From CAZSSH01 sp964609825 (GTDB lineage: Bacteria; Verrucomicrobiota; Lentisphaeria; Victivallales; Victivallaceae): a DNA stretch of 64,000 bases. Below are positions 1 to 8,231 of this stretch, piece by piece. Each line of letters begins with the position of its first letter. Position 1 is the stretch's first letter. The translations under genes and the position numbers were made by a program. The stretch spans positions 1-64,000 of the forward strand of contig CAZSSH010000010.1 of the NCBI GenBank assembly GCA_964609825.1, read 5' to 3'. Under the pieces are notes generated by a model. It saw nothing but the letters and a program-made list of their open reading frames with translations, did not search any database and had not been told where the DNA came from.

Positions 1-1116
1 CCGGTAAGGCGTCTCAAACTCGTTGGTGGGGTGGGTAAAGCCGGAGATCATCACCACCGGCACTTTGCACCCCCACGCCACCCAGCTGAGGCCGCTGGAG
101 AGCCCGATAAAAAAGTCGGCGTCCTTGATGAGATCGACCCTTTGCTGCAACGGGATATCGCCGGTGAAGTCTTCGGCGCCGTAGGGGATAAAATTCCAAT
201 TAAGCCCAATGCCGTAAACCGGCTGCTTGTCGATGCACAACACCCGGTAACCGTTGGCCTTTAAAAATTTGACAATCTCAATCCAGCCAAAGGGATTGTT
301 CCAATATTTTGCCTGCGTGGAGCTCTGGGCGGCGATGCAGACGTAAGGCTCCTTGATTTGGCGGGGATGAGACAAATCGAAGCGGGGTGGGATGTCGGCA
401 GGGTCGACGCCCAAAATGTATCCGGCGGTACGATGTAAGCCGATGTACCTGAAGTCAATCGGCTGGTTGTCGACATTGCCTTTGAAAAACAACCCCATGT
501 GATAAGTGGCATACGGTTTGTATTTGACCGTGTCGGCGGGGGCGATAAAAGTGATGTCAGGGTATTGATCCTTAACCAAATCCGAAATCCACGGCAGCAT
601 CACGCAAATGATTTTGCACTGATGCTTTTGCTGAAAGCGCTCGACGTAGGAAAACCAGCCGATCGAGTCGCCGATGGTCCCGACCGGAAGCTGGATCATC
701 ACCTCTTTGTCCTTGCAGTCGTAATCGTGGGTAAAGATGGGCTCGCTGCCGCCTTTTGCAAAAATCTGCAACCGGAACTTAATATAAAACTTTTTGACGC
801 TGGTGACAAACGCGCCCGGCACGGTGTCGGCCGAGTAGAGGATGATCCCGGTGTCGATGTCGCTGAAAACACAGCGGTAACTCTTGCCGTTGTGGGGAAA
901 CAAAATGCGGATGCCGTCATTAAAGTCAAACTTGATCCCCTCCACGGCGTTGAGTGTCGGGATGTCCGGGATTTTGCCGTAAATCGATTGTTGCGCCGGA
1001 GCCTCTTTGGGCACAGTCGCCGGGGGCACCGGGTTTGCCGGAGCCACCGCCGGTTTGATTGCAATATTTTGATTGGCCGTATCGGCCGACTTGATCGAAA
1101 AACTGACATCCGCCAT
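1..1116 (-). CDS. TibC/Aah-type O-heptosyltransferase, 3' end cut by window edge
   Basis: The 372 codons present match the autotransporter strand-loop-strand O-heptosyltransferase family (TibC, Aah, BAHTCr), which moves heptose from ADP-heptose to serines of surface autotransporters. Visible family blocks are KFDFNDG near the N terminus, HDYDCKDKEVMIQLPVGTIGDS in mid-protein, FRYIGLHRTAGYILGVDP, SSTQAKYWNNPFGW, YGAEDFTGD, GLSSGLSWVAWG and SGFTHPTNEF at the cut end. The C-terminal cysteine finger that binds iron in TibC would lie outside the window. A Pro/Ala-rich linker (about residues 20-45) precedes the enzyme domain. The start ATG at 1116 has no strong Shine-Dalgarno. No autotransporter substrate is visible nearby. 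Family call is sure; the substrate is unknown. Confidence 0.9.
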   Translation of the reverse strand, partial: MADVSFSIKSADTANQNIAIKPAVAPANPVPPATVPKEAPAQQSIYGKIPDIPTLNAVEGIKFDFNDGIRILFPHNGKSYRCVFSDIDTGIILYSADTVPGAFVTSVKKFYIKFRLQIFAKGGSEPIFTHDYDCKDKEVMIQLPVGTIGDSIGWFSYVERFQQKHQCKIICVMLPWISDLVKDQYPDITFIAPADTVKYKPYATYHMGLFFKGNVDNQPIDFRYIGLHRTAGYILGVDPADIPPRFDLSHPRQIKEPYVCIAAQSSTQAKYWNNPFGWIEIVKFLKANGYRVLCIDKQPVYGIGLNWNFIPYGAEDFTGDIPLQQRVDLIKDADFFIGLSSGLSWVAWGCKVPVVMISGFTHPTNEFETPYR

Positions 1117-1201
1117 TGATTGAAATCCCGTTGTTGTTTATCTCCCGGCACGCATAAAAATTCGCATAAGTACATGACAGGGACGCTAACCGTCAAACTC
1201 T

Positions 1202-1229
1202 AACATAGCATCGGATAAATCAATTTCAA
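1202..1229 (-). promoter_or_regulatory. sigma70-type promoter for the heptosyltransferase
   Basis: On the minus strand TTGAAA (1224-1229) and TATGTT (1202-1207) are separated by 16 bases, giving a start site near 1195 and a leader of about 80 nt before the ATG at 1116. Found by eye. Confidence 0.45.
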
Positions 1230-1358
1230 GCGCCCGAAACATGTTAGCTAAAATTTTTTTCGTTTTTTTTATTTATATAAAAACCGGAGCCGTCAATTTG
1301 CTTTTTAATCAAACCGGCGCTAACTTAATTGGCAGATGTTTACAGGAAAGGGCGGTCA

Positions 1359-2066
1359 ATGGCGTTTCAACTGCAAAAGGTAGTCCCGTGGGGACGCAAT
1401 TTTGAGGAGTATAAACTGATGTTTGGGCTCTCGGATGCCGACCGCACCTTAAAAATCGCCGGGTTCGGCGACGGCCCGGCGAGCTTCAACTTTGAGGCCA
1501 CCAAGCAAGGTTGGAGCGTTACTTCCTTTGACGCGATTTATCAATTTTCCGCCGATGAGTTGCGCCGGCGCATTGAGGAAGTGCGCCCCATCGTCATGGG
1601 GCAAATGGCGGCCAACCAAGAGAATTACCTTTGGCGGCACATCCGCTCGCTGGCTGAGCTTGAAGCGGTGCGGATGGCGGCAATGGCCCAATTTTTGCAC
1701 GACTACGAGCTTGGCAAGGCGCAAAAACGCTACGTCTGCCACGAGCTCCCGGCCAAAATGCCTTATGCCGACGGCACTTTTGACTTGGGCTTAAGCTCTC
1801 ACTTTTTGCTGTTGTACCCGGCCTTGGGTTACGATTTTCATGTGGCGTCGATCACGGAAATGCTGCGGGTCTGCCGCGAAGTGAGGATCTTTCCGATCGT
1901 CGATTTGGACGGCAAGCCCACCGGATTGGCGGACCGGGTCATCCGCCACTTTGAGCGCATTTGCGCACTTGAAGTTAAGACGGTCGCCTACGAGTTTCAA
2001 AAAGGCGGCAACCAACTTTTGGCGATCAAAAAGGCCGCGCCCGATTTCTTTTACTCCATGCCGTGA
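1359..2066 (+). CDS. putative SAM-dependent methyltransferase
   Basis: This 235-residue protein has a Rossmann-like start with a glycine-rich motif IAGFGDGPASF followed by FDAIY, the usual acidic end of strand 2, and later FDLGLSSHFLLLY and a REVRIFPIVDLDGKPT block. These are features of class I SAM-dependent methyltransferases of a poorly described group. The ATG at 1359 is chosen because AGGAAAGGG (1344-1352) lies at proper distance; a TTG start at 1329 is possible. Its end overlaps the convergent neighbour by 16 bases. The substrate cannot be read from the sequence. Confidence 0.7.
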   Translation: MAFQLQKVVPWGRNFEEYKLMFGLSDADRTLKIAGFGDGPASFNFEATKQGWSVTSFDAIYQFSADELRRRIEEVRPIVMGQMAANQENYLWRHIRSLAELEAVRMAAMAQFLHDYELGKAQKRYVCHELPAKMPYADGTFDLGLSSHFLLLYPALGYDFHVASITEMLRVCREVRIFPIVDLDGKPTGLADRVIRHFERICALEVKTVAYEFQKGGNQLLAIKKAAPDFFYSMP

Positions 2067-4105
2067 CTTTGAAAACGGTAGTTTTCCCCCTGTCCGTCCG
2101 AGCCGATCTGCCAACTGCCGCGAAGGTTGGCCATTTTTAAGGAATCGCCCCAGCCGAAAAACAAATCATCAAATTGCGGGCGCTCCTTGACCAGCGGCAA
2201 AGTATTGACGTCAAGCCGGGTGGACTCAAAGTATGGCTTGGCAAGGACCCGGCCGTTGACCGCCTCGTGATTGACGCCAAAAGGACGGATCGAGTGTACC
2301 AGCTCAAAATGGGTTTTTCCCAAATCAACGCGCAAAAAACGCCGGTTGGAGAAAAAGTAGTCCAGCACTTTTACTTTGGCGTGCCGTTGATGAAATTGCG
2401 CCAAGTTCCGATAGCGGTGCTTGGGCTCGATGACAAACCAGAAGCCGTTTTGCACGAGCTCGATTTCCGCACCGGTAAAGTGGCGTCGGGGGCCCTCGTA
2501 ATTGATCAAGCGCAGCTCCTGATAATGCTCCAGCTGGCGAAACTCGACGGCATGGTTGCGTTGGAGCATGGTCGGCAGCAACGGCTGGATAAAAATATAA
2601 ACCTGACCGGCGGCTAGAGAAACCGGCTCCGCTTTGTCGCTGATTGCGGCATTTTTATGGTTGCCGATGATCCACTCGCCGATGCGGCCGTAGTGGGCCG
2701 AAAATACGACTGTGAGGGCGAGATTGTCGCTGTCAAAGTCCCGCTCCGGGCTTAAAAATGTGGTGACCAAGGCTTGGTTGCGCTCACTTACGGCATAAAT
2801 TGACCCCTGATTGGGGATAAAGGTTTCGCCCCGGTTGAGCCTGTCCGTGCTGTCGGCCCGGGTGCCGCTCGGCATGGCGTCATCGAGCCGGTAGCGGCAA
2901 AACACGGTGCCGGAGTCTTTGGCCGAGGTCACCACCGGCTTACGCTGATAGGTGGCAAAAAAATTCAATGTCTGGGCGCCGCCGCAGAGCGGCTGGCCGC
3001 TGGTTCCCAAAGAGAACTCCTTTTCCATATAATTGCGGGTATAGGTTTCGGCGGCTTCCCCGGCAAACCCGGCCAGCATTTCGGTCCTGCCGGCGGTGAC
3101 CGCCGGATAACGGCAATTGTTGACCAGTCGGAGCAGCTTTTTTGGGAAATAATATTTTTCGTCGATAAAATCGCTGGCTTCGGCGATATTTTGATATTTG
3201 GACTGATTAAAATGCAGAATTTCCACGCCGTCATTGTTGAAATAACTCTCAACGATGTCGCGCCCGCAGTACTCCGGGCCCAATACGGTGTGCATGAGGA
3301 TCGACAGACTGTGAGTGTGCCCGGCCTGATCGACCGCGTAGCCGCGGCATTGCGGCCCGGCGTGAAGTTTGGTCCCCGGGTGAAAGTGGAGCAAAATTTC
3401 CGCCCACAGCCGCTCGATGACTTTTTTGGCGATCTGACGGCACTCTTGATCGTTGACGTGATTGTAAATCTGGGTCAATGCCAGCATCGATACGGGGGTG
3501 TAGGTCGAGGAGTTGTATTCGCTCAGCCAGGCACAGCGTCCGAGGTGGCGCGCCAGCTGCCGGAGCTTCCACTTGCCCTGCCGGACGGCGGTTGGGTCGC
3601 CGAGCGCCTCGCCGCCCAACAGCAACGCGCGGGTGGACATGCAGGGCATGTTGTCGTTGCAGCCGTGAAAGTTGTAATCGGGGGCCCCGGCTCCGTCGTA
3701 AGTGCGCATGGCAAGTTTGGTGTGGTAAGTTATTACCTCAAGAGCTTCCTTGCTGAGCTTGTCGCGGTGGATGTTGAGCAAACACGCGCAAATTGTCGAG
3801 TTGAAAATATTGAACTCCAAACTGGTGATGTCCCGGTCGACCACGCCGGTTTTCCGGTGGTCGTTGGCAGTTAAGTTGCCGTAACGGGCGATGACGCGGT
3901 TGGCGAGACCGATTTCCCTGTCCGAGCCGTGAAACAAGGTCCCGGCAAGCCACAACGGCTCGCGCCACGGCGGATTCATATAACAGTATTTGCCGCTCCC
4001 GTCGGTGTGAAACAACTCATCAACGAGCGAATACACTTTTTGCTGCCAAAGCTCACGGCGCGCGGACTGACCGGCGGTTACATCCTCAATGGTAATTTTT
4101 TTCAT
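2051..4105 (-). CDS. unknown protein, (alpha/alpha)-toroid plus beta-sandwich type
   Basis: I do not recognise a named family for this 684-residue protein. The N-terminal half is helix-rich with aromatic and His-rich patches (NFHGCNDNMPC, KLHAGPQCRGYAVD, AGHTHS), and the C-terminal half is strand-rich. This build is common among polysaccharide lyases and (alpha/alpha) glycosidases such as heparinase-like enzymes. No signal peptide is seen, so action in the cytoplasm on oligosaccharides is possible. The ATG at 4105 (MKKITIEDV) is preferred over an upstream ATG at 4168 because it follows GGAAAG and starts the plausible protein. It lies downstream of the GH71-like gene on the same strand, with 94 bases between. 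Enzyme role is inference. Confidence 0.6.
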   Translation of the reverse strand: MKKITIEDVTAGQSARRELWQQKVYSLVDELFHTDGSGKYCYMNPPWREPLWLAGTLFHGSDREIGLANRVIARYGNLTANDHRKTGVVDRDITSLEFNIFNSTICACLLNIHRDKLSKEALEVITYHTKLAMRTYDGAGAPDYNFHGCNDNMPCMSTRALLLGGEALGDPTAVRQGKWKLRQLARHLGRCAWLSEYNSSTYTPVSMLALTQIYNHVNDQECRQIAKKVIERLWAEILLHFHPGTKLHAGPQCRGYAVDQAGHTHSLSILMHTVLGPEYCGRDIVESYFNNDGVEILHFNQSKYQNIAEASDFIDEKYYFPKKLLRLVNNCRYPAVTAGRTEMLAGFAGEAAETYTRNYMEKEFSLGTSGQPLCGGAQTLNFFATYQRKPVVTSAKDSGTVFCRYRLDDAMPSGTRADSTDRLNRGETFIPNQGSIYAVSERNQALVTTFLSPERDFDSDNLALTVVFSAHYGRIGEWIIGNHKNAAISDKAEPVSLAAGQVYIFIQPLLPTMLQRNHAVEFRQLEHYQELRLINYEGPRRHFTGAEIELVQNGFWFVIEPKHRYRNLAQFHQRHAKVKVLDYFFSNRRFLRVDLGKTHFELVHSIRPFGVNHEAVNGRVLAKPYFESTRLDVNTLPLVKERPQFDDLFFGWGDSLKMANLRGSWQIGSDGQGENYRFQSHGME

Positions 4106-4199
4106 ACTTTCCGGCGATTGATATCCGGTTGCCGGGAGATGACGAGGCTCCCGGCGGCCGGAATTCATTGGTTATTTTATATCATTAACAATTTCATTA

Positions 4200-5705
4200 C
4201 TATTGTGAGAGTTTGTTGAGCCGGAAACAGTCTCCGGTCATGGTCATGTCGCCGCATCCGGCGGCGCTGCTCAACGGTTTGTGGGAGCGGAAAAATCCGA
4301 GACGCTTGTCTCCGCGCTCGACTTTCACATAAAGCTGACTGTCGGTGAGCGGGTCTTTGATCGGCGTGACGGTCAGATCGCCCTCGGATTTGGGGTAAAC
4401 CAGATCTTCGTTGCAGCCGTACCGTTTTTGGGGATCGTTGAGCGACCGGGGCTGATAAACCAGCTGAAACTGCAATCCCGCCTTGGCCTCATAACTGTAA
4501 AGAGCTTTGGCACCCGAGTAGAGTGTGATGCGGGCCGGTTCCTTTAAAAAGGTGACGGCGCAAAGGTAATCGGTTGACGGGGTGCGGTTGTAACGCTCCG
4601 AGCCGAATGTCTTGCCGTGGGAAACCGGAAAACTCTCAATCGCCGAAACCCCGTCCGGCAGTTTCAAATTTTCGACCAATTGCGGATGGTGAAAGAGGAA
4701 CACCATTTCCTGATTCGCCGCCGGAAGTTTTCCGGTTTTATACAAATCGACAAAGAGTTTGTTGAGCTCATAGACCGCATCGGAGTGGTTGGACTCGGGC
4801 ATAATGGCGGAGTCCTCCGTGAGATCGTTCCAAGTTATCTCCATCACCACCGGCGCCCGATTGCGGATTGCCTCCAGCCAATCATAGCGAAAGTTGACGA
4901 CGCCGAGTTTTTCCCTCAAATTGGGGACAAATTTGCCGTTTTCATGCGGGTAGCGCGACTGCATAAAGCTGGGCACCACCGGCGCCCATATTTCTTTGCC
5001 GGAAGCACGGGCGGTTTCATAAAAATTGGCCAGCTCACGCACTGATTCGCCGTAGGACTGAGTGGGCCACGCGGAAAAGGCGTCGGCTTCGGCAAACCAG
5101 TCGGGATTGTCTTTTTGCAGTCGCACCGGGTCATAGAGCACCAAAAATACCTTGTCTCTGCCGCCAAGGCCCTTAAACATGGCGTCCACGGTTGCCCGGT
5201 ACGACGGCACATTGCTCCGGGGCAGCATCAGCGCAATGACCATTTTGCCGTTGCGCTTGAGCCAGACGTCCGGATATTTTGCATAGAGCTCGGAGTACAT
5301 TTCATTGAGCCCCTCCGGCTTGGTGACATCGCTCCAGCTGTCCGGAAATATTTTGAGGTGTCCGTCAGCTTTGGCCGCCTGATAATAAGCGTTAATCACC
5401 GGCCCGAATTGACTTTTTAAGTGACCGTTGCACAGCAACAGGCCCATTGCGTCGATGCCGCCACTGTGCATGACTTTGACGTCATAACGGGCCGCCGCTT
5501 CGGGCATGGCGTAGTATTGCAGATAATCAGGCGAATGCAGCGCTTTGACGCCGTTGGCCCGATTGGGCTCAACCGCGATCAGGGCGTCGGCCGGTTTGGT
5601 ATCCACACCGACCGACATCTGGTGCATGACGTGCGTAACCACCAGCGGCTCGCTGGCGGCGAGGGAAAATGCTGCGGCGGCAAAGAGTATGGTAAGAGTC
5701 TTCAT
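4200..5705 (-). CDS. secreted GH71/GH99-like glycoside hydrolase
   Basis: The 501-residue product starts with a clean signal peptide (MKTLTILFAAAAFSLAASEP). The body resembles the GH71 alpha-1,3-glucanase / GH99-like barrel: an early THVMHQMSVG strand, a long helical segment with KVMHSGGIDAMGLLL, and the late EITWNDLTEDSAIMPESNHS block that corresponds to the family ITWNDYGES motif. A strand-rich C-terminal domain follows. AAGGA lies upstream of the ATG at 5705; a GTG at 5708 is in frame. It sits 18 bases after a pseudopilin gene that follows a GntR regulator gene, so it is probably induced by a glycan ligand. The exact substrate is not visible. Confidence 0.7.
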   Translation of the reverse strand: MKTLTILFAAAAFSLAASEPLVVTHVMHQMSVGVDTKPADALIAVEPNRANGVKALHSPDYLQYYAMPEAAARYDVKVMHSGGIDAMGLLLCNGHLKSQFGPVINAYYQAAKADGHLKIFPDSWSDVTKPEGLNEMYSELYAKYPDVWLKRNGKMVIALMLPRSNVPSYRATVDAMFKGLGGRDKVFLVLYDPVRLQKDNPDWFAEADAFSAWPTQSYGESVRELANFYETARASGKEIWAPVVPSFMQSRYPHENGKFVPNLREKLGVVNFRYDWLEAIRNRAPVVMEITWNDLTEDSAIMPESNHSDAVYELNKLFVDLYKTGKLPAANQEMVFLFHHPQLVENLKLPDGVSAIESFPVSHGKTFGSERYNRTPSTDYLCAVTFLKEPARITLYSGAKALYSYEAKAGLQFQLVYQPRSLNDPQKRYGCNEDLVYPKSEGDLTVTPIKDPLTDSQLYVKVERGDKRLGFFRSHKPLSSAAGCGDMTMTGDCFRLNKLSQ

Positions 5706-5723
5706 CACGGGTAATCCTTATTT

Positions 5724-6473
5724 TTATAACGGTCTGCCGTAGCTTAAATTTTGTTTTAACGTGGAGCCGACGACAGCGGAGCGGATCTCGCCCAGCGACA
5801 TCGGACGGGCGCTGCCGTCATGAAAGGCGATGTTGACCCGGTCGTCGTGCAAGAAATTGATGGCCGGCCAGCCGTTGCCGCCGGTGGCGGTATTGGTGTA
5901 GTCGCCGGTGACGCCGCTGTTGCCGTCACTGGTGTCCACGAGTCCGATGCACCGGCTCGCCCACTTGAGCCGAGTGAGTTTGGTCGGGGTGGTCCAGCTT
6001 GCGGGAGTGGTCCCCAGATCGGCGGAGACGCAACGGTTTATGGCGTAACTGTCCCAAAAAACCTGGCCGTTAAACGGCGTCTTGCAGCTTTGACTGTAAT
6101 ACGGGCTGACATTGGCCGGGCAGAGATAGGGGCTCTTTTTGGTTTTCCAGGAGTCGTTGGCGCTGCCGTCGGACTTGTTTGGGCTGCTTGACGACGCCCA
6201 CTGGTTGGAGGCTACCGGGACATAACGGCAGAGCAGATAATCCCAAGTGGCGTTGGCGCCGGAATAGGCGATTCGCCACGGCGTGATAAAGTCCTGATTG
6301 TCGTTGGCATAAAAGGTGAGGGCCATGCCGAGCTGCTTGAGGTTGCCGGCGCAACTGATGGTTTTGGCCCGGTCGCGCGCTTTATTCAGCGCCGGGAGCA
6401 ACATTGAGGCCAAAATGGCGATGATGGCGATCACTACCAAGAGCTCGATTAGTGTAAACAATTGTTTTCGCAT
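5724..6473 (-). CDS. pseudopilin-like protein with prepilin N-terminus (copy 1)
   Basis: The 249-residue protein opens MRKQL then FTLIELLVVIAIIA, a class III prepilin helix, followed by LPALNKAR and a beta-rich head. Near the C terminus is HDDRVNIAFHDG, the H-X9-DG pattern known from DUF1559 proteins of Planctomycetes and Lentisphaerota. The residue before Phe+1 is Leu, not the glycine expected by standard prepilin peptidases. The start at 6473 has AAAGGAGT seven bases upstream; a longer frame from 6515 is less likely. It lies between a GntR regulator gene and a GH71-like gene. Role in surface binding or secretion is inferred from this position. Confidence 0.85.
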   Translation of the reverse strand: MRKQLFTLIELLVVIAIIAILASMLLPALNKARDRAKTISCAGNLKQLGMALTFYANDNQDFITPWRIAYSGANATWDYLLCRYVPVASNQWASSSSPNKSDGSANDSWKTKKSPYLCPANVSPYYSQSCKTPFNGQVFWDSYAINRCVSADLGTTPASWTTPTKLTRLKWASRCIGLVDTSDGNSGVTGDYTNTATGGNGWPAINFLHDDRVNIAFHDGSARPMSLGEIRSAVVGSTLKQNLSYGRPL

Positions 6474-6511
6474 GGGGCACTCCTTTGGGTTTTTGTTTGT
6501 ATCCAGGATAA

Positions 6512-7582
6512 TCATGGTTTAATAATCCTGAAAGAAATTTTACGGTCCTCCGGTTTGTGATGGTGAAAAAGCTCAAAGAGCTGCTCCACCATGGCGGCGG
6601 CGTGCTCGGCAGTACTGTTTATCACTTGGATAAATGGCAACCGGCAGTAAACATCGATCTCGAGATTTTTATGCATAATAAGCTTGAGCTCTCCGGGGAC
6701 TGTTATATGATGATGGTGGATCGCCTCTACCACCCCGGGGATCAGGTTGTCGGTAAAGACAAAAAGACTGTCCATCCGGCATTTGGGATTGCTCCACAGG
6801 CGGTCAAATGCCTCAAAGGCAAAATCGCAATATTCCTTGACATTAAAATAACGTTTCTCGGGGATGACTTGTACAAAATCAGGGTAAAACTCCATTTGGT
6901 TTTTCATAATCAAATTCTGCCAATTTTCAAAATATGCCTTGTTTACAATGTTTCGCTCGCAGGAGGTGATCATAGCCGGACGTTTGCAGTTCAAGTTGTG
7001 AAATTCATTGATTGCCAGCTCCGGGAGTTTCTCCATATCCAGTTTGACATGGCTGTCGGCGTTGCCGCCCGAATTGGTCACTGACGGCAGGTTGATATCT
7101 TTGAGCATTTCAAAGATTTCTTTCGGCGCTGCCAGCGGGATGATGCCGCGGACGGTGAATTTGTTGATGATATCCTTGATGCGTTTGATGTTGGGGTTGT
7201 CCACATCCTCAATGATGGTGATGGCTTCGCAATTGTGCTCATGCAGCTCTTTGATGAGCTCGCCGCAGAGCGATTGCTCGTAAGGTTTGGGGCCGACCTG
7301 CAATTTGGCAAAAACGATGATCGCCACCACTTTAAGCTCCGGCTTGTACTCGTTGACGATCGTTCCGTAATGCGGGCGGCGGGTGATCAATCCTTCGTGC
7401 TTGAGGCTGGACAACGCGTGTTGGGCGCTGGCAATACTGGCGCCGAAACGTTTGGCCAACTCCTGCGTCGAGGGCAGCTGACTCCCTGCCGGGATGCTGC
7501 CGTCAAGGATGCGCGCCCGGTAATATTCGGTAATTCGTTGGGATAACCCGAGCTTTTGTTCTTCTTCGTTGAGACTGACCAT
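6512..7582 (-). CDS. GntR-type transcriptional regulator with sugar-binding-like domain
   Basis: Residues about 10-80 form a GntR winged helix (SQRITEYYRARILDGSIPAG, then LPSTQELAKRFGAS and LITRRPHYGTIV). The remaining ~270 residues resemble the LacI/periplasmic-binding ligand domain, as in AraR-type GntR regulators that answer to sugars. No clear Shine-Dalgarno precedes the ATG at 7582. It is the first gene of a minus-strand set with a pseudopilin and a GH71-like enzyme, so it probably controls them. Its own promoter (7654-7682) is followed by tandem AACAAT repeats, which suggests autoregulation. Confidence 0.85.
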   Translation of the reverse strand: MVSLNEEEQKLGLSQRITEYYRARILDGSIPAGSQLPSTQELAKRFGASIASAQHALSSLKHEGLITRRPHYGTIVNEYKPELKVVAIIVFAKLQVGPKPYEQSLCGELIKELHEHNCEAITIIEDVDNPNIKRIKDIINKFTVRGIIPLAAPKEIFEMLKDINLPSVTNSGGNADSHVKLDMEKLPELAINEFHNLNCKRPAMITSCERNIVNKAYFENWQNLIMKNQMEFYPDFVQVIPEKRYFNVKEYCDFAFEAFDRLWSNPKCRMDSLFVFTDNLIPGVVEAIHHHHITVPGELKLIMHKNLEIDVYCRLPFIQVINSTAEHAAAMVEQLFELFHHHKPEDRKISFRIIKP

Positions 7583-7595
7583 TTTTTATTAACCA

Positions 7596-7642
7596 AACAA
7601 TATAAACAATGTTTTTAAAAAAAATCGAACAATATGAACAAT
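7596..7642. promoter_or_regulatory. tandem AACAAT repeats, candidate GntR operator
   Basis: Two 15-base copies, AACAATATAAACAAT (7596-7610) and AACAATATGAACAAT (7628-7642), differ at one base. Each is itself two AACAAT hexamers spaced by three bases. Centres of the two copies are 32 bases apart, about three helical turns, so both face the same side of the DNA. They lie between the gntR promoter and its start codon. Confidence 0.5.
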
Positions 7643-7653
7643 TCTTTTTTTAT

Positions 7654-7682
7654 AGTATAGCAAATATGATCCCGCAAGTCAA
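7654..7682 (-). promoter_or_regulatory. promoter of the gntR-type gene
   Basis: Minus-strand TTGACT (7677-7682) and TATACT (7654-7659) are separated by 17 bases, close to the sigma70 consensus. The start site would be near 7647, directly at the AACAAT repeats. Confidence 0.65.
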
Positions 7683-7722
7683 GAGCAAATTGAAAAAAAA
7701 TCGGTTTTTATTTTGATTCGGC

Positions 7723-7750
7723 TTGAGATATCAAAATATCATAATATATT
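7723..7750 (+). promoter_or_regulatory. promoter of the membrane thioredoxin gene
   Basis: TTGAGA (7723-7728) and TATATT (7745-7750) are separated by 16 bases in a very AT-rich stretch with TATCAA/TTGATA inverted half sites. It diverges from the gntR promoter. Confidence 0.5.
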
Positions 7751-7786
7751 GATATATTGAGCATCAACCAACTTTCGGAGGTTAAA

Positions 7787-8221
7787 ATGGAAAATTGCAC
7801 AGTGTGCCCTTATGCCCGGTATTTGTATTTGATTTTGGCGGTGGTGGTGGTGATTTGGGCGGTTCACCAGTTTGTCAAATCACGCAATGTGCCGGTGATC
7901 CACGACATCCCGGGGGTGGAAAACCTCACCTCGGCCAACTTTGCGGCGGCGACCGCCTCGGGCCTCGTTTTGGTGGACTTTTGGGCGGAGTGGTGCGGCC
8001 CCTGCCGCATGCAAATGCCGATCATCGCGGAAACCGTCCCTCAGCTCCCGGCCAACGTTAAAATCGCCAAAGTCAATATCGACGCCGCCAGCGACCTTGC
8101 CAAGCAATTCAACGTCGAAATGGTCCCCACCTGGATCGTCTTTCAAGACGGCAAAGAAATCTCCCGCACCTCCGGCGTGCAACAAACGTCAGACCTCCTG
8201 AAAATGGCGGAGGGGAAGTAG
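7787..8221 (+). CDS. membrane-anchored thioredoxin
   Basis: A 144-residue protein with one N-terminal membrane helix (about residues 11-30) after a short CTVC segment, then a thioredoxin fold with the active site WCGPC (Cys70, Cys73) and the cis-proline motif MVPTW. It should reduce disulfides at the outer face of the inner membrane, or the inner face depending on topology. The ATG at 7787 is chosen for CGGAGGT just upstream; an upstream in-frame start at 7757 has none. The last ~55 codons are duplicated, with a 15-base deletion, at 15305-15465. Confidence 0.9.
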   Translation: MENCTVCPYARYLYLILAVVVVIWAVHQFVKSRNVPVIHDIPGVENLTSANFAAATASGLVLVDFWAEWCGPCRMQMPIIAETVPQLPANVKIAKVNIDAASDLAKQFNVEMVPTWIVFQDGKEISRTSGVQQTSDLLKMAEGK

Positions 8222-8231
8222 AGTATATTGA

